A stretch of DNA of 5,136 nt from Flavobacterium psychrophilum (GCA_003243255.1 QFQM01000285.1:1-5136); one strand, 5' to 3'; counted from the first letter of the stretch, positions 1-5,136 are shown. Translations and numbers: made by a program. Notes: generated from the letters alone by a model not told the origin.

Positions 1-310
1 TATGGAGCACCTTAGACGTTTCTGGCAACTGAACTTTAATAAGTACCCCGATTTCAGGCCGAATTATATAGTTCCCAACCTCAATTCGATTGTGCGTTGC
101 CTTTCAAGCGGCATAGGTCTTGCAGTAATCCCAGACTTTTTGTGCCATCGTGAAATTGAAAATGGCCAGATACAGCTTATCTGGGAAGGTGAGCCTAAAC
201 TTACCAATACACTTCATTTCGCTACCCGAAAGAAAACCATTTATGCAGATGAAATAGAAGTAATTAAAAAGATTTTCAGGGATGAGACCGTATTAGCGGA
301 GATGATATAA
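1..310 (+). CDS. LysR-type transcriptional regulator, C-terminal fragment (5' end outside window)
   Basis: The visible 102 residues match the second half of a LysR substrate-binding domain. The stretch NSIVRCLSSGIGLAVIPDFL is the typical 'xxVxxGxGxxxxP' segment that lines the effector cleft. It is followed by a strand-rich part (IQLIWEGEP) and a closing helix. LysR proteins are usually about 300 residues, so the N-terminal winged HTH and roughly two thirds of the protein lie upstream of the window. The reading frame is open to base 1, so the ATG at base 2 is probably an internal Met rather than the start. The gene ends with TAA and no clear terminator hairpin follows. The effector and target genes cannot be read from this fragment. 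Confidence 0.85.
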   Translation, partial: MEHLRRFWQLNFNKYPDFRPNYIVPNLNSIVRCLSSGIGLAVIPDFLCHREIENGQIQLIWEGEPKLTNTLHFATRKKTIYADEIEVIKKIFRDETVLAEMI

Positions 311-352
311 ACAACATTATAACGCTCTCAGTTTCGTTCTATTAAAAATCGG

Positions 353-360
353 TATATTTA
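353..360 (+). promoter_or_regulatory. Possible -7 promoter element for the HipA-like kinase gene
   Basis: TATATTTA differs by one base from the Bacteroidota -7 consensus TAnnTTTG and lies about 32 bp before the kinase ATG, in the 82-bp gap after the LysR gene. The -33 position has only a weak candidate (GTTTCG around 331-336). Transcription from the upstream LysR gene cannot be excluded because no terminator is visible between them. Confidence 0.3.
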
Positions 361-392
361 CAGTTCAATAAAAGCTGAAAAGCCTGTAATAT

Positions 393-1187
393 ATGGAGAA
401 TGCACCACACCTGCGTACGGTTAACGTTACGCGGTACCTTACCCCCCTCCGCGAAGGAGGATCACTGCCGGCACTTGCCGAAGCTGATAACGAATTTAAA
501 TATGTACTTAAATTTAAAGGTGCCGGACATGGCACCAAAGCCCTTATAGCCGAATTGCTTGGTGGAGAGATTGCCCGCACATTGGGGCTTCCTGTGCCTG
601 AACTGGTTTTTGCGAACTTAGACGAAGCCTTTGGGCGTACCGAAGCCGATGAGGAAATCCAAGATCTGCTTCAGGGATCGCAGGGACTCAATCTTGCTTT
701 GCACTACCTTTCTGGTGCTATAAACTTTGATCCCGTTGTTACTGCTGTAGATGCTAAAATGGCTTCGCAGATTGTTTGGCTCGATGCTTATATTACCAAC
801 GTTGACAGGACCTTCCGTAATACAAACATGCTGATATGGCATAAGGAACTATGGCTGATTGATCATGGAGCAAGTTTTTACTTCCACCATTCTTTTAGCG
901 ATCCGGTGGGCCATGCCAAGAGTCCGTTTGCATTAATAAAAGACCATGTACTTTTACCTCAGGCTTCATTACTTGAAGAAACCGATGCGGAATATAAAGC
1001 AATACTTACCGAGGATAAGATCCGTGGTATTGTAAGCCTGATTCCTGACGAATGGCTGCAATGGGAAGAACTTGAAAAGTCACCCGAAGAAATCAGGGAA
1101 GTATACATCAGCTTCTTAACGACACGATTAGAGAATTCATCAATCTTTGTAAAACAGGCCGACGATGCAAGAAAAGCACTTATATGA
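393..1187 (+). CDS. HipA-like protein kinase (HipA_2-type, compact)
   Basis: This 264-residue protein resembles the compact HipA-like kinases often called 'HipA family kinase'. They keep the kinase core but lack the N-terminal domain of classical HipA (about 440 residues). Recognisable elements are the strand YVLKFKG (probable ATP-contacting Lys40), the Gly-rich GAGHGTKALIAE at 43-54, and ELLGGEIARTLGLPVPEL at 54-71. The catalytic loop DAYITNVDRTFRNTNML at 131-147 has likely base Asp138 and metal ligand Asn143. LIDHGASFYFHH at 155-166 contains a DHG in place of DFG. Classical HipA phosphorylates GltX, but the substrate of this branch is unknown to me. No HipB-like HTH antitoxin gene is adjacent. 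Instead the 3' end overlaps a DUF3037 gene by 23 bp, implying translational coupling. The ATG at 393 lacks a Shine-Dalgarno, as usual here. Family assignment is firm and kinase activity is inferred. Confidence 0.85.
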   Translation: MENAPHLRTVNVTRYLTPLREGGSLPALAEADNEFKYVLKFKGAGHGTKALIAELLGGEIARTLGLPVPELVFANLDEAFGRTEADEEIQDLLQGSQGLNLALHYLSGAINFDPVVTAVDAKMASQIVWLDAYITNVDRTFRNTNMLIWHKELWLIDHGASFYFHHSFSDPVGHAKSPFALIKDHVLLPQASLLEETDAEYKAILTEDKIRGIVSLIPDEWLQWEELEKSPEEIREVYISFLTTRLENSSIFVKQADDARKALI

Positions 1188-1548
1188 GTATGCAGTGATT
1201 CGAGTTGTGCCTAGGGTTGAACGCGAAGAATTCATAAATGCGGGCGTTGTTTTATTTTGCAAAAGAAAACGCTTTATAAAGGTTTTGTTTACCATTGACG
1301 AAGCCAAGATTACCATGCTAACTCCTGATGCTGATATAGACCAGATAAGGCGTAATCTTGAATCCTTCCAAAAAATTGGTGAAGGTGCAAAAGATGGTGG
1401 CCCCATAGCCCGACTGGAAGTGCCCGAAAGATTCAGGTGGCTGACCGCTATAAGAAGTTCTGTTATACAAACATCAAGGCCACATCCCGGTTTATGCGAT
1501 GATCTTGATTACAGGGCTCAGAAATTGTTTGAAGATTATGTTTTTTAA
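1165..1548 (+). CDS. DUF3037 family protein
   Basis: This 127-residue protein matches the DUF3037 pattern. The N-terminal block YAVIRVVPRVEREEFINAGV at 9-28 carries the conserved Arg/Glu-rich 'RxxPRxEREExxNxGVxL' motif. The C-terminal block spans 89-112 with key residues RFRW, RSSVIQ, RPHPGL and DD. No signal peptide or membrane segment is seen, so it should be cytoplasmic. The start at 1165 is inside the HipA-like kinase gene in another frame and is supported by the conserved block beginning only eight codons later. Proteins of this family are commonly found beside HipA_2-type kinases, so a joint function is likely (partner, substrate or regulator of the kinase). That role is inference and no activity is known to me. 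A terminator hairpin follows 37 bp after the stop codon. Confidence 0.85.
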   Translation: MQEKHLYEYAVIRVVPRVEREEFINAGVVLFCKRKRFIKVLFTIDEAKITMLTPDADIDQIRRNLESFQKIGEGAKDGGPIARLEVPERFRWLTAIRSSVIQTSRPHPGLCDDLDYRAQKLFEDYVF

Positions 1549-1583
1549 TTTAAACAGAGTAAAGCTATACTAACTCAAAAATA

Positions 1584-2270
1584 TTAAACCTGTTCATTAA
1601 TCTGAACAGGTTTTTCGTTTATAAGATAAATATACTGAAACATACAGAATGCCGCCACAGCACCAAACGTGTGCCATAGGAAGTGTGTACCAAAGGAAAC
1701 TAAATACCATGCATCAGCTACCCTGCATGTAAGTGCCGCAATAAAGCTGAGCAGTGCAAAGCCAACCCATTTTCCGTGCCTGAAATGCGTAGTTATCAAA
1801 AAAACAAGCACAGGAAACAGCACCATGCCTGCCAGAACAGCATAATTAATATTGATGAAGAGTTGTATGTTTCCCGTTTCAATCATCATATTCCTGGCTA
1901 AAAACTGGAATGCAGCATAAACAATTACAAATGCTACTGCAAAATACCATTTTGTTACCCTCGCTAAAAAATATACCCCTGCTGCTACACAAAGCAGCAT
2001 TATAGGCATCCAGTCCATCATAATAAAAAAGTTCCATTGGCGAAGGCCATGATAAATGGTGCCCCCTATTCCGCCAATGTATAATAATGCAACTGCAACT
2101 GAGAGGAAGGTATGTGTCCTGAATTTCTCTTTTAGCTTAAAGGTCCAGTAAATGGCAATAACCAGAAAGAAACACGAAGTGATAGCATTTAAAGGTTCGG
2201 GAAATACATTATGTAGGTTGGTTTCTGCATAAAGCATGCCGCCATCAGGCGGATTTTGGTATAACAACAT
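1584..2270 (-). CDS. Ceramidase/CREST-superfamily seven-helix membrane protein
   Basis: This 228-residue, very hydrophobic protein has about seven predicted membrane helices, roughly at 30-45, 53-72, 83-102, 107-125, 137-160, 168-188 and 195-218. It carries the metal-site pattern of alkaline ceramidase relatives: AETN at 15-18, FPEPLNAITS at 23-32, GGTIYHG with His74, MMDWMP with Asp86, and the terminal GTHFLWH with His196 and His200. In alkaline ceramidases the three His bind zinc and the Asp supports catalysis, so an amide hydrolase acting on membrane lipid is the likely role. The substrate is unknown. The position equivalent to the catalytic Ser (four residues before the first His) is Gly70 here, with Thr71 next to it, so the chemistry could differ. 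A downstream start at Met12 is possible and would remove only poorly conserved residues. The gene stands alone, convergent to DUF3037. Confidence 0.75.
   Translation of the reverse strand: MLLYQNPPDGGMLYAETNLHNVFPEPLNAITSCFFLVIAIYWTFKLKEKFRTHTFLSVAVALLYIGGIGGTIYHGLRQWNFFIMMDWMPIMLLCVAAGVYFLARVTKWYFAVAFVIVYAAFQFLARNMMIETGNIQLFININYAVLAGMVLFPVLVFLITTHFRHGKWVGFALLSFIAALTCRVADAWYLVSFGTHFLWHTFGAVAAFCMFQYIYLINEKPVQINEQV
1586..1615 (+). terminator. Rho-independent terminator after DUF3037, overlapping the convergent gene's end
   Basis: A perfect 11-bp stem (AAACCTGTTCA at 1586-1596 with its complement TGAACAGGTTT at 1603-1613) encloses a 6-nt loop, TTAATC. On the + strand it runs into TTTTTCGTTT, a good U-tract for ending the kinase/DUF3037 transcript. 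On the - strand it is followed by AATATTTTT, so it could also stop the convergent membrane-protein transcript. The stem lies wholly within the last codons of that - strand gene. Confidence 0.85.
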
Positions 2271-2444
2271 ATGACAGGCTTACTTTCCCTAAAAATAATG
2301 AATATTTTTTTAAAATCAGATAAACCTTTAGTAAACAATGAGATATTTTAAAATGAACAATTAATTCGTAAATCAAATATTACAATTAAACGCGCAGGAT
2401 TTACAATTTTATACAGTGAGGTTTAAATGTTAAAAAAAAAATTC

Positions 2445-2452
2445 TATTTTTA
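2445..2452 (+). promoter_or_regulatory. Possible -7 promoter element for the AraC regulator gene
   Basis: TATTTTTA differs by one base from TAnnTTTG and is preceded by an A-tract (2432-2441). It would give a leader of only about 15-20 nt that contains the Shine-Dalgarno at 2461. The -33 element is weak (ATGTT near 2427-2431), so this is a tentative call. Confidence 0.35.
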
Positions 2453-2460
2453 CTTACTTT

Positions 2461-2467
2461 AAGGAGG
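2461..2467 (+). promoter_or_regulatory. Consensus Shine-Dalgarno AAGGAGG before the AraC regulator
   Basis: A perfect AAGGAGG lies 9 nt before the ATG at 2477, which is ideal spacing. None of the other six gene starts in the window has such a site. Bacteroidota mostly do not use Shine-Dalgarno pairing because the 16S tail is occluded by ribosomal proteins, so its presence is unusual. It supports the choice of the ATG at 2477. Confidence 0.7.
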
Positions 2468-2476
2468 AACAAACAC

Positions 2477-3031
2477 ATGGAACTTTACATAAAATACAAT
2501 ATAGACATGATGTGTAAAGTCCTGCTGCAGCAACAGCTGGATAAGTTCAATATAGATTGTAAAGTGACTGAGCCGGGATATGTTAAATTTAAAGAAAACA
2601 TACCCATGGAAACCTATAACAAACTCATAGAATCACTAAAAGAGTTTGGTATAGAGATTGTTGACAACCAGAAAAGCATACTGGTACAGAAAATAAAGAA
2701 CGTAATCATTGAAATGCTGTATGCCGATAAAGGTGTACAATCGCTTAAAATATCAACTTACCTGTCTGAAAAGCTGGGTGAGAGTTACAGGACACTATCT
2801 CAGGTATTCTCTGAGGTAACATTTATATCTATTGAGAATTTCATCATTTTGCATAAGATAGAAAGGGTTAAACAATTACTGCTGACAGAGAATTTATCTC
2901 TAACCGAAATTTCATTTATGATGAATTACAGCAGTGTTGCCTATTTATCACAGCAATTTAAAAATATTACCGGGGTAACACCCACCGCGTTTCAGAAGAT
3001 CATGAAGCAGAAACGCTATACAGAAGCTTAA
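2477..3031 (+). CDS. AraC-family transcriptional regulator with HMA-like N-terminal region
   Basis: The C-terminal half (about 90-175) of this 184-residue protein is an AraC/XylS double HTH. It includes KISTYLSEKLGESYRTLSQVF, the linking helix IENFIILHKIERVKQLLL, and the signature SLTEISFMMNYSSVAYLSQQ followed by FKNITGVTPTAFQ. The N-terminal 75 residues have the length and pattern of the HMA-like (ferredoxin-fold) region seen in many short Bacteroidota AraC proteins that begin like 'LYIKNMVCxRC'. Here the motif reads YNIDMMC, so the first Cys is Asp10 and only Cys13 remains. Metal binding through a CxxC is therefore unlikely. The next gene, a receiver protein, starts 18 bp downstream, so the two are probably co-transcribed. 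Given the phytochrome genes beyond, this protein may act in the light response, but that is inference. It has its own strong Shine-Dalgarno. Confidence 0.85.
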   Translation: MELYIKYNIDMMCKVLLQQQLDKFNIDCKVTEPGYVKFKENIPMETYNKLIESLKEFGIEIVDNQKSILVQKIKNVIIEMLYADKGVQSLKISTYLSEKLGESYRTLSQVFSEVTFISIENFIILHKIERVKQLLLTENLSLTEISFMMNYSSVAYLSQQFKNITGVTPTAFQKIMKQKRYTEA

Positions 3032-3049
3032 ACCACGTAAAATAAATTA

Positions 3050-3496
3050 ATGCGACCTACAACACTGCACATAATGCTTGCCGATGACGATGAAGATGAT
3101 CGCCTGTTTTTTAAGGAAGCCTTTGAAGAAGTTAAAATCAACTACAGGATATCTGCTTTTAATGACGGAGAGCAATTGATGGATCATTTATATGACACCA
3201 GCAATCCACTTCCGGATATTATCTTTCTTGACCTTAATATGCCAAGAAAATCGGGTATAGAGTGCCTGAAAGAGATAAGGGCTAACGAACGTCTTAAAAA
3301 AATATCGGTAGCAATATACTCTACTTCATCTTCTGAGCAGGACATCGAAGATACTTTTGTGTCGGGCGCAAATGTATACATCAAAAAACCGAATGACTTT
3401 AATATGCTTAAAAAGATATTAAGTGATGTAGTGCATATCAACTGGCAGTATATAACAGACGGATTGAATAAAGACAGCTTTATTTTAAGTCTTTAA
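3050..3496 (+). CDS. Single-domain response regulator (Rcp1-like receiver), first copy
   Basis: This 148-residue stand-alone receiver has no output domain. The acidic pocket is in ADDDEDD (Asp12/Asp13), the phosphorylated residue is Asp61 in IIFLDLNMP, the switch Ser91 is in YSTSS, and the conserved Lys113 is in IKKP, so all key residues are present. The layout with a C-terminal extension containing INW at 130-132 resembles receivers that partner with phytochrome kinases, such as cyanobacterial Rcp1. A second copy with the same kind of tail lies at 3827. It follows the AraC gene by 18 bp and is closed off by a terminator, so the AraC-receiver pair forms its own unit. It could take phosphate from the phytochrome kinase encoded downstream or from an unlinked kinase. 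The ATG at 3050 has no Shine-Dalgarno. Confidence 0.9.
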   Translation: MRPTTLHIMLADDDEDDRLFFKEAFEEVKINYRISAFNDGEQLMDHLYDTSNPLPDIIFLDLNMPRKSGIECLKEIRANERLKKISVAIYSTSSSEQDIEDTFVSGANVYIKKPNDFNMLKKILSDVVHINWQYITDGLNKDSFILSL

Positions 3497-3517
3497 GCTT
3501 AAAATATCAACAAAATA

Positions 3518-3555
3518 AAAAAAGGTATCAGCCCCCCAGCTCGATACCTTTTTTA
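3518..3555 (+). terminator. Rho-independent terminator after the AraC-receiver unit
   Basis: Six A residues plus GGTATC (3518-3529) pair with GATACC plus six T residues (3543-3554), a 12-bp stem. Inside it, AGC (3530-3532) can pair with GCT (3539-3541) with one bulged C, leaving a loop of CCCCCA. The A-run/T-run symmetry means it could work in both directions. It sits 21 bp after the receiver stop codon and separates this unit from the phytochrome operon. Confidence 0.85.
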
Positions 3556-3598
3556 TTTGTTTTTAAATAATACGTGTGTGCATTATTTTGGTGGAAAA

Positions 3599-3621
3599 CA
3601 AATAGTCATGATTACTATTTG
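3599..3621. promoter_or_regulatory. 8-bp inverted repeat, operator-like
   Basis: The arms CAAATAGT (3599-3606) and ACTATTTG (3614-3621) are exact reverse complements separated by 7 bp (CATGATT). There is no following T-tract, so it is not a terminator, and the size suits a dimeric DNA-binding protein. It lies about 155 bp before the -7 element of the phytochrome operon. The binding protein is unknown. Confidence 0.4.
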
Positions 3622-3776
3622 AATTATTTCAAAAATACTACACCTCTGTCGCATTGAACTTACAATATTTTACACTTGCTGTTATAGTTTAAAACCTGAG
3701 AACATAAACATTATGCACAATGCTTAACAGTTGCTATTATTTTCTTAAAAAATTCCTTACTAAGCTTTATATATCT

Positions 3777-3784
3777 TATATTTG
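3777..3784 (+). promoter_or_regulatory. -7 promoter element (TATATTTG) of the phytochrome operon
   Basis: TATATTTG matches the Bacteroidota -7 consensus TAnnTTTG exactly. It lies 42 bp before the ATG of the second receiver, in the only long non-coding stretch upstream of the three-gene operon. The -33 region (around 3752-3758, TTCCTT) does not show a good TTG, so an activator may help. Confidence 0.6.
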
Positions 3785-3826
3785 TATATCACCCTACTGT
3801 CATTTTTTAATTTAAAAAACTGAATT

Positions 3827-4255
3827 ATGAAAAGCGAATTCACAATATTTTATACCGATGACGATAAGGATGACTTAGAGTTCTTTACTGAAATTGTAGA
3901 TGACATAAATATAGACTACAATGTAGTTACTCAAAACAATGGGCAGCAGCTTCTTGATGCTCTTGACAATCCTCCTCCAACACCCTACATGATTTTCCTG
4001 GACATTAACATGCCGGGAATGAATGGTCTGGAAACTCTTAAGAAAATAAGGGAAACAAACCTGAATACGCCAATTGTAATGTTCTCTACTTCTAATGATG
4101 ACACAATCATAGAGAAAAGCAGGAATCTTGGCGCAAATTTTTATGTAACAAAATCAAGTATGTTTGAAGATCTGAAAAAATCTATAGAACATGCTCTGGC
4201 TATTGACTGGAGAAGCTTTATACCCACAAAGAATAATTTTATAATACAACCATAA
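3827..4255 (+). CDS. Single-domain response regulator (Rcp1-like receiver), second copy, phytochrome operon
   Basis: This 142-residue stand-alone receiver is paralogous to the one at 3050. The acidic pocket is TDDDKDD (Asp11/Asp12), the phosphorylation site is Asp59 in MIFLDINMP, the switch Ser87 is in FSTSN, and the conserved lysine is Lys109. The residue after this lysine is Ser110 instead of the nearly universal Pro, which may alter the beta5-alpha5 loop. The C-terminal tail IDWRSF with FII near the end parallels the INWQY and FIL of the first copy. The heme oxygenase gene starts 6 bp after its stop and the phytochrome follows, so it is most likely the direct phosphotransfer partner of that phytochrome, as in Rcp1-type systems. 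With no output domain, it must act through protein contacts or as an intermediate. The pathway assignment rests on gene order. Confidence 0.9.
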   Translation: MKSEFTIFYTDDDKDDLEFFTEIVDDINIDYNVVTQNNGQQLLDALDNPPPTPYMIFLDINMPGMNGLETLKKIRETNLNTPIVMFSTSNDDTIIEKSRNLGANFYVTKSSMFEDLKKSIEHALAIDWRSFIPTKNNFIIQP

Positions 4256-4261
4256 TTCCAA

Positions 4262-4867
4262 ATGAACGACACTATTTCAACCCCGTCATTTTTAGAAAAT
4301 CTTCGTAACAATACTGCAGAATCTCATACCGGCCTTGAAGACCTGCCAATATCAAAATCTATAACAAACCCTGAGGTAACTAAAGAAGAGTACGTTTTGT
4401 ACCTTGACCTGATGAAAGATGTTATAAATGATGCCGAAACCAACATTTATCCTTTAACAAAGAATATTATCTCTGATATTGATAACAGATACAGAAACCA
4501 TCTTTTAGATAACGACTTTAAAGCACTTGGACACACTAAAGCCGCTACAGACGCTAAACCGCTTAGTGCAGGTATAGAAAACCTTACACCGGCTTTTGCC
4601 CTTGGTATTTTTTATGTACTGGAAGGATCTAACCTGGGCGGAAGGGTTATTTTTAAGAACATCAACACAGCATTAGGATATGATATGGAAAGCGGAGCTT
4701 CTTATTTTGGAGGCTATGGAGTTCAAACCGGCAGCCAGTGGAGGACATTCGTTGGCATGATGGTGGAGTATGAGGAGCAAAACAATAACGCAGATGAAAT
4801 TATAGCCGGCGCAGATTATTGCTATAACGCTATTAGCAGATATTTTACAGCGAACACCCCTAAATAA
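4262..4867 (+). CDS. bphO: Biliverdin-producing heme oxygenase
   Basis: This 201-residue protein of the HemO/BphO family cleaves heme to biliverdin, CO and iron, using an electron donor not encoded in this window. The proximal heme ligand is His22 in NTAESHTGLE at 17-26. The distal helix shows the expected small residues in GIFYVLEGSNLGGRVI at 115-130, and the C-terminal part has YFGGYGVQTGSQWRTFV at 148-164. The length is normal for bacterial enzymes and there is no signal peptide, so it is cytoplasmic. It lies between a receiver gene and a bacteriophytochrome gene, separated by 6 and 4 bp. Its job is therefore probably to supply biliverdin chromophore to the phytochrome rather than to gain iron from heme. 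The ATG has no Shine-Dalgarno; translation probably follows on from the receiver. Confidence 0.92.
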   Translation: MNDTISTPSFLENLRNNTAESHTGLEDLPISKSITNPEVTKEEYVLYLDLMKDVINDAETNIYPLTKNIISDIDNRYRNHLLDNDFKALGHTKAATDAKPLSAGIENLTPAFALGIFYVLEGSNLGGRVIFKNINTALGYDMESGASYFGGYGVQTGSQWRTFVGMMVEYEEQNNNADEIIAGADYCYNAISRYFTANTPK

Positions 4868-4871
4868 TTAT

Positions 4872-5136
4872 ATGCAGATAAAGGATATTGTAAACCGTGA
4901 TATTGTAAACCTTACCAATTGCGAACAGGAACCAATTCATATACCGGGTAGTATACAGCCACACGGTTTTATACTCGGCCTTAAACAAAATACTTTTACT
5001 ATTGATTATTGCAGTGCAAACAGCAACGAATTCATTAACATGACTCATAATCAATTACTCGGAAAGTCTTTTGAGGAAGTGTTTGGCGATGAAGCTTTAA
5101 AAGCATTAGAGCTATATATAGCTAACAAACAAATGC
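4872..5136 (+). CDS. bphP: Bacteriophytochrome, N-terminal fragment (runs off right edge)
   Basis: An open frame of 88 codons starts 4 bp after the heme oxygenase stop and is still open at the window end. It begins MQIKDIVNRDIVNLTNCEQE and continues with PIHIPGSIQPHGFILGL. This is the N-terminal signature of bacteriophytochromes, in which a Cys before 'EPIHIPGxIQPHG' forms the thioether bond to biliverdin; here it is Cys17. The rest visible (FTIDYCSANSNEFI, QLLGKSFEEVFG) is the first part of the PAS domain. The GAF, PHY and expected histidine kinase domains lie outside the window, so kinase activity is assumed from family habit and from the neighbouring receiver. Family members are soluble red/far-red photosensors. 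Confidence 0.9.
   Translation, partial: MQIKDIVNRDIVNLTNCEQEPIHIPGSIQPHGFILGLKQNTFTIDYCSANSNEFINMTHNQLLGKSFEEVFGDEALKALELYIANKQM

Larger units (their letters stand above)
2271..2476. other. Divergent intergenic region between membrane protein and AraC regulator
   Basis: This is 206 bp of AT-rich DNA without a coding frame of interest. For the leftward gene, TATTTTTA on the - strand (2297-2290) is a one-mismatch -7 candidate about 20 nt before its ATG, without a clear -33 element. Two copies of ACAATTAA (2357-2364 and 2382-2389) and a related ACAATTTT (2403-2410) are present, but such AT-rich words can arise by chance. No hairpin terminator or RNA gene was recognised. Confidence 0.5.
3497..3826. 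other. 330-bp intergenic region upstream of the phytochrome operon
   Basis: No credible coding frame is seen. The region holds the terminator at 3518-3555, an inverted repeat at 3599-3621 and the promoter element at 3777-3784. The stretch between 3622 and 3776 is AT-rich and I see no further structure in it that I can support. Its length is generous compared with the tight spacing of the genes that follow, so it is the natural place for control of the operon. Confidence 0.6.

Noticed and set aside
454..460. Second AAGGAGG on the + strand
   Set aside because: It falls inside the kinase gene in codons for Glu-Gly-Gly, with no start codon at a suitable distance in a useful frame. It shows that the heptamer can arise by chance in coding DNA.
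446..460. CCTCC/GGAGG hairpin
   Set aside because: The stem is only 5 bp, it lies within the kinase coding sequence, and it lacks a T-tract. It is explained by the codons.
365..580. 71-codon open frame on the - strand
   Set aside because: It lies opposite the HipA-like kinase gene, has low-complexity Ser/Ala-rich content, matches no family and has no promoter. It is a coding shadow.
618..842. 74-codon open frame on the - strand
   Set aside because: It is a shadow of the kinase catalytic region, which is well conserved in the + frame.
1140..1406. 88-codon open frame on the - strand
   Set aside because: It is opposite the DUF3037 N-terminal block and resembles no known family.
3184..3441. 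85-codon open frame on the - strand
   Set aside because: It is antisense to the first receiver domain, whose motifs are unambiguous in the + frame.
4860..5054. 64-codon open frame on the - strand
   Set aside because: It overlaps the start of the bacteriophytochrome, whose Cys/EPIHIPG/QPHG signature is clear on the + strand.
1..5136. CRISPR array, tRNA, insertion sequence or prophage signs
   Set aside because: No regularly spaced repeats, tRNA-like cloverleaf, transposase frame or terminal inverted repeats were seen; gene order and base composition look uniform.

Overview
The window looks like chromosomal DNA of a Flavobacterium-type member of the Bacteroidota. The evidence is AT-rich intergenic DNA, a good TAnnTTTG-type -7 element, near absence of Shine-Dalgarno sequences before starts, and the gene families present. 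This assignment is inferred from sequence style and family content, not from a database search. All genes are intact except the two cut by the window edges.

Left part (1-1620, + strand): the C-terminal end of a LysR-type regulator is followed by a two-gene unit. This unit is a compact HipA-like kinase (HipA_2 type) and a DUF3037 protein whose start lies inside the kinase gene. A strong hairpin terminator follows. The pairing of these two families is recurrent, but its biochemical role is, to my knowledge, not established.

Middle (1584-2270, - strand): a seven-helix membrane protein of the ceramidase/CREST superfamily converges on the DUF3037 gene. Its last codons form the terminator hairpin. 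A divergent intergenic region of about 200 bp separates it from the next block.

Right part (2477-5136, + strand): this is a bacteriophytochrome (red/far-red light) signalling locus. It opens with an AraC-type regulator, which has an HMA-like N-terminal region that kept only one of the two usual cysteines and is preceded by a perfect AAGGAGG. A single-domain response regulator follows 18 bp later, and then a strong terminator. After a 330-bp intergenic region with a TATATTTG promoter element come a second, paralogous single-domain response regulator, a biliverdin-producing heme oxygenase, and the start of a bacteriophytochrome running off the right edge. The last three are separated by only 6 and 4 bp and almost certainly form an operon. 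Heme oxygenase would make the biliverdin that attaches to Cys17 of the phytochrome, and the phytochrome kinase would signal to one or both receivers. The AraC regulator next to the first receiver is a plausible transcriptional arm, but that link is inference.

The points most worth following up are the two-receiver/AraC layout of the phytochrome locus, the overlapping HipA-like kinase/DUF3037 pair, and the isolated consensus Shine-Dalgarno in a genome that otherwise appears not to use them.
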